Shown here: positions 7,748 to 11,084 of the stretch, one piece after another | How the letters are laid out: the number at the start of each line of letters is the position of its first letter | How positions within the stretch are numbered: the stretch's first letter is position 1 | Assembly (NCBI GenBank): GCA_913052655.1 | Contig: CAJXFN010000041.1 | Span: forward strand, 1-11,084 | DNA from: an uncultured Flavobacteriales bacterium | Lineage (GTDB): Bacteria; Bacteroidota; Bacteroidia; Flavobacteriales; BACL11 | DNA length: 11,084 nt | Direction: 5' to 3' | The notes under the pieces: model-generated | Told to the model about the DNA's origin: nothing | Databases searched by the model: none | The model's input: the letters and a program-made list of their open reading frames with translations, nothing else | Made by a program: the position numbers and the translations under genes

Positions 7748-8380
7748 TTAATTATTGGATAAATATTCAGCAACACTTTCATGTGTTTCTTTCATAGCTT
7801 CTTCTCCCTTACTCCAGTTTGCAGGACAAACTTCTCCATTTTCTTCAAAATGTTGTAGAGCATCTACCATTCTAAGAGCTTCTTCTACATTTCTTCCTAA
7901 AGGAAAATTATTTACGATTTGGTGTTGTACGACACCATTTTTATCAATTAAGAAAAGACCTCTAAATGCAATCATAGGTCCATTTGCGTGCATGTTTTCT
8001 TCCTCATCAATTTCATATTCACCAGATAAAACACCATAATTTGCAGAAATAGTTTTACTGGTATCTGCAACTAAAGGATAAGTAACTCCTTTTATTCCAC
8101 CATCATTTTTTTCCATTTGTAACCATCCCCAGTGAGATTGTTCTGTATCAGTTGAACAAGCAACAACTTCTACACCTCTATCTTCAAATTCAGATAATTT
8201 ATTCTGAAAAGCAAATAATTCCGTTGGACAAACAAAAGTAAAGTCTTTAGGGTAGAAAAAGAACAATACTGGTTTTTTCCCCACAAATTGATCCAAAGAA
8301 TAATTTGATACTATTTGACCACCATTTACCACTGCAGAGGCTTTAAATGATGGAGCTTTTTTACCTACTAATACTGACAT
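7748..8380 (-). CDS. Typical 2-Cys peroxiredoxin (AhpC/Prx1 type)
   Basis: This cytosolic peroxidase reduces hydrogen peroxide and organic peroxides, with electrons usually from thioredoxin. The 210 residues fit the Prx1/AhpC group. The peroxidatic cysteine is Cys51 in DFTFVCPTE, with the conserved Pro44 and Thr48 of the PxxxT motif just before it. The resolving cysteine is about Cys185 in GEVCPANW. Between them are STDTEQSHWGW and FRGLFLIDKNGVVQH, and the usual NFPLGRNVEEALRMVDALQ block. Of the motifs linked to peroxide sensitivity, a GGIKG version of GGLG is present, but the C-terminal YF is replaced by YL, so resistance to overoxidation cannot be read directly. The gene follows the NTPase gene after 26 bases and ends at a strong terminator. 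It could be read from its own promoter, from the upstream genes, or both. Peroxide control is common for this family, but I see no operator. Confidence 0.95.
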   Translation of the reverse strand: MSVLVGKKAPSFKASAVVNGGQIVSNYSLDQFVGKKPVLFFFYPKDFTFVCPTELFAFQNKLSEFEDRGVEVVACSTDTEQSHWGWLQMEKNDGGIKGVTYPLVADTSKTISANYGVLSGEYEIDEEENMHANGPMIAFRGLFLIDKNGVVQHQIVNNFPLGRNVEEALRMVDALQHFEENGEVCPANWSKGEEAMKETHESVAEYLSNN

Positions 8381-8401
8381 TTTTTTAATTTTTATTTACT
8401 G

Positions 8402-8409
8402 CAATATTA
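8402..8409 (-). promoter_or_regulatory. Weak candidate -7 element (TAATATTG) before the peroxiredoxin gene
   Basis: TAATATTG on the minus strand differs by one base from TAnnTTTG. It overlaps the stop codon of the upstream NTPase gene and lies 21 bases from the peroxiredoxin ATG, an ordinary leader length. No TTG is evident at -33. It is listed because a peroxiredoxin is usually expressed more strongly than the genes upstream of it here. Confidence 0.25.
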
Positions 8410-8937
8410 CGATTTTTTTATGTAAGATAATATAAAATTAGCTCTTTCTTCCACAGTTCCTTTTGGTACTTTTATTAGTTGATAGTCGTAAAATGTATAA
8501 CTAGAAAGAATTTCGTGTTCTATTAGTTTAGCGTGATTTATACTCTCTTTTCTTTCCTCGTCATTTATATAAATTTCTTCCCAAATAGGAGTGTAGAATA
8601 CTTCTGTGTTGTATCTGTTTTTTTTAATTGAATCTGCAATATGTTTTGGAATTTCTAAGTTATCCACTTTCATGTATGCATCAATATCTACTATACCTCT
8701 ATCAAAGAAGGAAAGTGTATTTTTAGAGTTAATTAATTGAGACTCTCTTAATTTAAACACTCTTTCTGAAAAAGCAGAAAGGTTTTTCCAGGGAAGTATC
8801 TCTCCATCAATAGCAATTTGTTCATTTATAATTTCACGAGATATCTCATCAATACAGTTATATCCTTTTGTTTTTAAATGATTTAGAATACTCGTTTTTC
8901 CAGTTCCGGGAGCTCCTGTTATTACAAACTTTTTCAT
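8407..8937 (-). CDS. P-loop NTPase of the AAA_28 / NadR-like kinase family
   Basis: The 176-residue protein is a small stand-alone P-loop NTPase resembling the AAA_28 family, which also covers the nucleoside-kinase-like domain of NadR and related proteins. The Walker A motif is GAPGTGKT (residues 8-15). DEISREII (30-37) follows, then FFDRGIVD (77-84) in the Walker B/DR position, and the family's VFYTPIWEEIYINDEERKE segment in the second half. The C-terminal VPKGTVEERANFIL is also typical. The fold suggests an ATP- or GTP-dependent kinase or binding protein; the substrate is unknown and I would not call it NadR, as no adenylyltransferase domain is present. The ATG shares one base with the stop of the ZIP gene (TAATG), so the two are probably translationally coupled. 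Confidence 0.85.
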   Translation of the reverse strand: MKKFVITGAPGTGKTSILNHLKTKGYNCIDEISREIINEQIAIDGEILPWKNLSAFSERVFKLRESQLINSKNTLSFFDRGIVDIDAYMKVDNLEIPKHIADSIKKNRYNTEVFYTPIWEEIYINDEERKESINHAKLIEHEILSSYTFYDYQLIKVPKGTVEERANFILSYIKKS

Positions 8938-9635
8938 TATATGCTAAATATTGCAAATATAGCACCTACAATAATTACACTAATTTTGTACAAGCTGAAT
9001 TTATGATCTTCTGAACTTTCAAACAATATAGTTGTAGAAATGTGTAAGAATATTCCGATTACAATAGCCATAATTTCATTCGAATAAATAGCCATCTGAG
9101 AAAACAAATGACCAGAATATAATCCTAGTGGTGTCATTAGAGCAAAAAGAAACAGGAAGAAATAAGCTCTTGTTCTATTCATGCCACTTTGTAAAAACAA
9201 GGAGAGTAATACAATAGATACTGGCGCTTTGTGTAATAAAATTCCTGTAAGTAGTGCGTTGTGTGCCGAATGATTGTGCACTAATTCTCCCCCTAATGGA
9301 ACTCCTTCAATTAAGGCGTGTAAACACAAACTTAACATCACAGAAAAAGGTATTATTTTTTGCTTGTGAAAGTGTCCATGTTCTATTCCTTTACTAAAAA
9401 ATTCTAACAAAATTTGAATCAGGAATCCCAATAAAATAAAAATACCTATAGAATCTTTTGGATGGTGATGAAATAGTTCAGGAATTAGATGAATTACACT
9501 AACTGCAAATAGAAAAGCACCACTAAATATTAAAAGTAATTTTATGTTTTTACTATTAGTAGGCTTAAAAATTTCTACTATAACGGCACCAATTGCAACT
9601 GATATTAATAAGTAAACTATATTAATTATTTCCAT
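8937..9635 (-). CDS. ZIP family divalent metal transporter
   Basis: The 232-residue membrane protein has about eight hydrophobic segments and fits the ZIP (zinc/iron permease) family, which brings Zn or other divalent metals into the cytoplasm. The transport-site segments are visible: LCLHALIEGVPLG (103-115) in TM4, with His106 and Glu110, and LLHKAPVSIVL (133-143) in TM5, with His135. His-rich loops lie at 56-58 (HHH), 86-90 (HGHFH) and 120-125 (HNHSAH), where metal could be captured. Compared with bacterial binuclear ZIPs, the TM4 Asn is Ala107 and the TM5 Glu is Val139, with Lys136 following His135, which suggests a single metal site. The start overlaps the methyltransferase 3' end by 10 bases and the stop overlaps the NTPase start, placing it in the middle of an operon. 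Which metal is carried cannot be read from sequence. Confidence 0.88.
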   Translation of the reverse strand: MEIINIVYLLISVAIGAVIVEIFKPTNSKNIKLLLIFSGAFLFAVSVIHLIPELFHHHPKDSIGIFILLGFLIQILLEFFSKGIEHGHFHKQKIIPFSVMLSLCLHALIEGVPLGGELVHNHSAHNALLTGILLHKAPVSIVLLSLFLQSGMNRTRAYFFLFLFALMTPLGLYSGHLFSQMAIYSNEIMAIVIGIFLHISTTILFESSEDHKFSLYKISVIIVGAIFAIFSI

Positions 9636-10348
9636 TTTTTTGCAACTATAATTAATCTGTCAGAATCTACTGGTTCGTATTCATTTAGTTTATAATCACC
9701 AAATATATTTGTTATTTCAAGTTGAGCAAAGTTAAGCAGTTTTATAAAATCTGATAATTTGAGTGCTTTTACTTTTTCTGTAAATTCAAATTTTTTTCCG
9801 CTATCTGTAAATTGAATATTTTTAATAATAAACCCTTTTTCGATTTTTCTATTGATTTTAAATGTGATTCCGGATAATGTTTTTTGTTCGAATTCTACTA
9901 AATTGGAAATTATTTTTTTAGAGTTAAAGAAGTCTATGATCAAAATTCCTTCATTTTTTAAATTTTTGCTGATAGTTTGGATTGTTTCAAAATCTTCTTT
10001 GTCAGAGTCGAAATAACCGAAGGAAGTAAATAGATTAAGCACAACATCAAAATATTCTTTTTTATAGAGTTTGCGCATATCCCATACATCAAACGTAATC
10101 TCATTGTAGGATTTTTGTTTTGCGGAAGTTATACTTTCTTCTGAAAGATCGATTCCAGTAGTATTGTATCCTAGATTGTTTAGATGAATAGTATGTCTAC
10201 CACTTCCGCAAGCTACATCTAAAATTTTATCCTCTTTTTTAAAAAATTTCTGAAGGATTGATAGAAACTGTTCAGCTTCCTTATCATCTCTTTTTTGGTA
10301 CAGAATATGATAGTATTTAGAGTTAAACCAATCTGCAAACCACTCCAT
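9626..10348 (-). CDS. Class I SAM-dependent methyltransferase
   Basis: The 240-residue cytosolic protein is a Rossmann-fold methyltransferase. Motif I, ILDVACGSGRH (42-52), binds S-adenosylmethionine. The acidic residue ending the second strand is Asp67 in GIDLSEES, and WDMR (about residue 90) is the adenine-contacting region. FDVVLNLFTSFGYF is the motif IV strand, and GILIIDFFNSK follows. The N-terminal FNSKYYHILYQKRDDKEAE is shared by a group of uncharacterised small-molecule-type methyltransferases with an initial YYxxLY element. Nothing indicates the substrate. The gene begins 5 bases after the stop of the secreted cargo gene and overlaps the ZIP gene by 10 bases. Such spacing indicates co-transcription, though a functional link is unproven. 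Confidence 0.87.
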   Translation of the reverse strand: MEWFADWFNSKYYHILYQKRDDKEAEQFLSILQKFFKKEDKILDVACGSGRHTIHLNNLGYNTTGIDLSEESITSAKQKSYNEITFDVWDMRKLYKKEYFDVVLNLFTSFGYFDSDKEDFETIQTISKNLKNEGILIIDFFNSKKIISNLVEFEQKTLSGITFKINRKIEKGFIIKNIQFTDSGKKFEFTEKVKALKLSDFIKLLNFAQLEITNIFGDYKLNEYEPVDSDRLIIVAKKWK

Positions 10349-10353
10349 AAAGA

Positions 10354-11084
10354 TTATTTGTTTCGTATAATTAGCTTTCTTTCCTCCATCTCTTTATCAT
10401 TATAAACTCTTACAATATAAAAACCATCTTTTATATGTTTGACATCTATACTAGTGTGATATTTCTCAATCTCTAAATAATGTACTAATCTTCCAGAAAT
10501 ATCAAAAATACATAATTCTGAATCCTTAAGACTAGTTTTTATATTTAATACACCAACGGATGGGTTAGGATATATTTTAAAATGAGTAGAAATCTCTTCA
10601 TTCTTCGATGACAAAATATTCTGTCCATTTACTTTTACATTGTCCATAAAAAATCGGTTTCCATAATCGTTTATAGCAACAAATCTTATCATAATAGTGT
10701 CTCCATTGAATCCCCAAGTACTTAAATTTATACTATCTGTATCCCAACTACCACATGTAGGATACCATGCGTTACCTACATATGAAGTAGTTTGTAAGTC
10801 CGGTCCAATTGCTCCATAAATAGAGTCCCAACTCGCTCCACAATCTGTTGAGATCTCAATTCTTAATCCATCATCATATCCTGGAGCATATCCAGAGTAA
10901 GCATAATCATAAATTAACCAGTTTTCTGCAGTTTGTCCTCCACCTAATTTTAATTTATTTGAAATTAAATAGGCTTCTTCACCACTCTGGTCAATCCAAT
11001 AATGATTTACATAAGCGACTGTATCGGGTAAGCAATTTATTCCTGTATCTACTACTATAGATTGCCAAGAATAAGAAGAAGTAG
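10354..11084 (-). CDS. Secreted T9SS cargo protein with jelly-roll domain and C-terminal sorting domain (N-terminus outside window)
   Basis: The frame is open from the right edge to the TAA at 10354, giving the last 242 residues with no stop. The ATG at 10692 is internal and is not the start. Roughly residues 30-155 resemble the MAM-like or choice-of-anchor type jelly-roll domains of Bacteroidota exoproteins: ENWLIYDYAYSGYAPGYDDG, then LRIEISTDCGASWDS, the SWDTDSINLSTW segment, and IMIRFVAINDYGNRFFMDNV. Such domains often follow metalloprotease domains or PKD repeats, which would lie outside the window. The last 75 residues, from FKIYPNPSVG (168) through LCIFDISGRLVHYLEI to KLIIRNK, are a type A T9SS sorting domain (TIGR04183), the substrate class handled by PorV and PorU. 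The protein is therefore predicted to cross the outer membrane and be released or surface-attached. The upstream function cannot be known from this window. The stop lies 5 bases before the methyltransferase start. Confidence 0.9.
   Translation of the reverse strand, partial: TSSYSWQSIVVDTGINCLPDTVAYVNHYWIDQSGEEAYLISNKLKLGGGQTAENWLIYDYAYSGYAPGYDDGLRIEISTDCGASWDSIYGAIGPDLQTTSYVGNAWYPTCGSWDTDSINLSTWGFNGDTIMIRFVAINDYGNRFFMDNVKVNGQNILSSKNEEISTHFKIYPNPSVGVLNIKTSLKDSELCIFDISGRLVHYLEIEKYHTSIDVKHIKDGFYIVRVYNDKEMEERKLIIRNK

Noticed and set aside
7755..8039. 94-residue plus-strand ORF
   Set aside because: It is antisense within the peroxiredoxin gene and is explained as a shadow of that coding sequence.
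8407..8937. AAA_28 NTPase as an anti-phage defence or toxin component
   Set aside because: There is no partner effector, nuclease or mobile-element context; the neighbours are metabolic, transport and stress genes.
10354..10692. Stand-alone 112-residue sorting-domain protein starting at 10692
   Set aside because: The frame continues upstream without a stop to the window edge, and the ATG lies inside a beta-strand of the jelly-roll domain.
10848..11060. 70-residue plus-strand ORF
   Set aside because: It is antisense to the open frame of the secreted cargo protein, whose jelly-roll sequence is convincing.

Overview
The window looks like chromosome from a low-GC, probably marine member of the Bacteroidota, most likely Flavobacteriia or a close relative. 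The evidence is the type IX secretion (T9SS) and gliding genes gldJ, porP/sprF, porU and porV, a secreted protein with a T9SS C-terminal sorting domain, TAnnTTTG-type -7 promoter elements, A-rich leaders without Shine-Dalgarno sequences, and strongly AT-rich coding sequence. I see no phage, insertion sequence, CRISPR array, tRNA or rRNA. Coding density is very high, and no gene-free stretch exceeds about 135 bases.

Region 1 (1-1569, minus strand): a PorP/SprF-family outer-membrane protein is followed 27 bases later by the N-terminal 184 codons of a GldJ-type lipoprotein, whose 3' end lies outside the window. Region 2 (1570-1701): a divergent promoter region. Region 3 (1702-7215, plus strand): porU (T9SS signal peptidase/sortase of the gingipain C25 family), porV (its outer-membrane barrel partner), and ispF (isoprenoid MEP pathway), which is joined to porV by a TAATG stop/start overlap. 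The two arms together form a T9SS cluster covering lipoprotein ring, outer-membrane accessory and attachment complex.

Region 4 (7190-7725, minus strand): a DUF4442 hotdog-fold protein overlaps the end of ispF tail to tail by 26 bases. Its probable promoter overlaps the intrinsic terminator of the next gene upstream. Region 5 (7748-11084, minus strand, transcribed from the right edge leftwards): a T9SS cargo protein (N-terminus off the edge), a SAM-dependent methyltransferase, a ZIP-family metal transporter, an AAA_28/NadR-like P-loop NTPase and a typical 2-Cys peroxiredoxin. The first four are spaced or overlapped so tightly (5 bases apart, 10-base overlap, TAATG) that they are probably co-transcribed. 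The peroxiredoxin follows after 26 bases and ends at a clear hairpin/T-tract terminator.

The systems are recognisable core functions rather than a new defence or mobile system. Points worth a second look: the cargo reading frame stays open to the window edge, so it is a much larger protein than its first internal ATG suggests; the ZIP protein lacks residues expected for a second metal site; a terminator and a promoter overlap; and two -7 elements sit so close to start codons that leaderless mRNAs are predicted.
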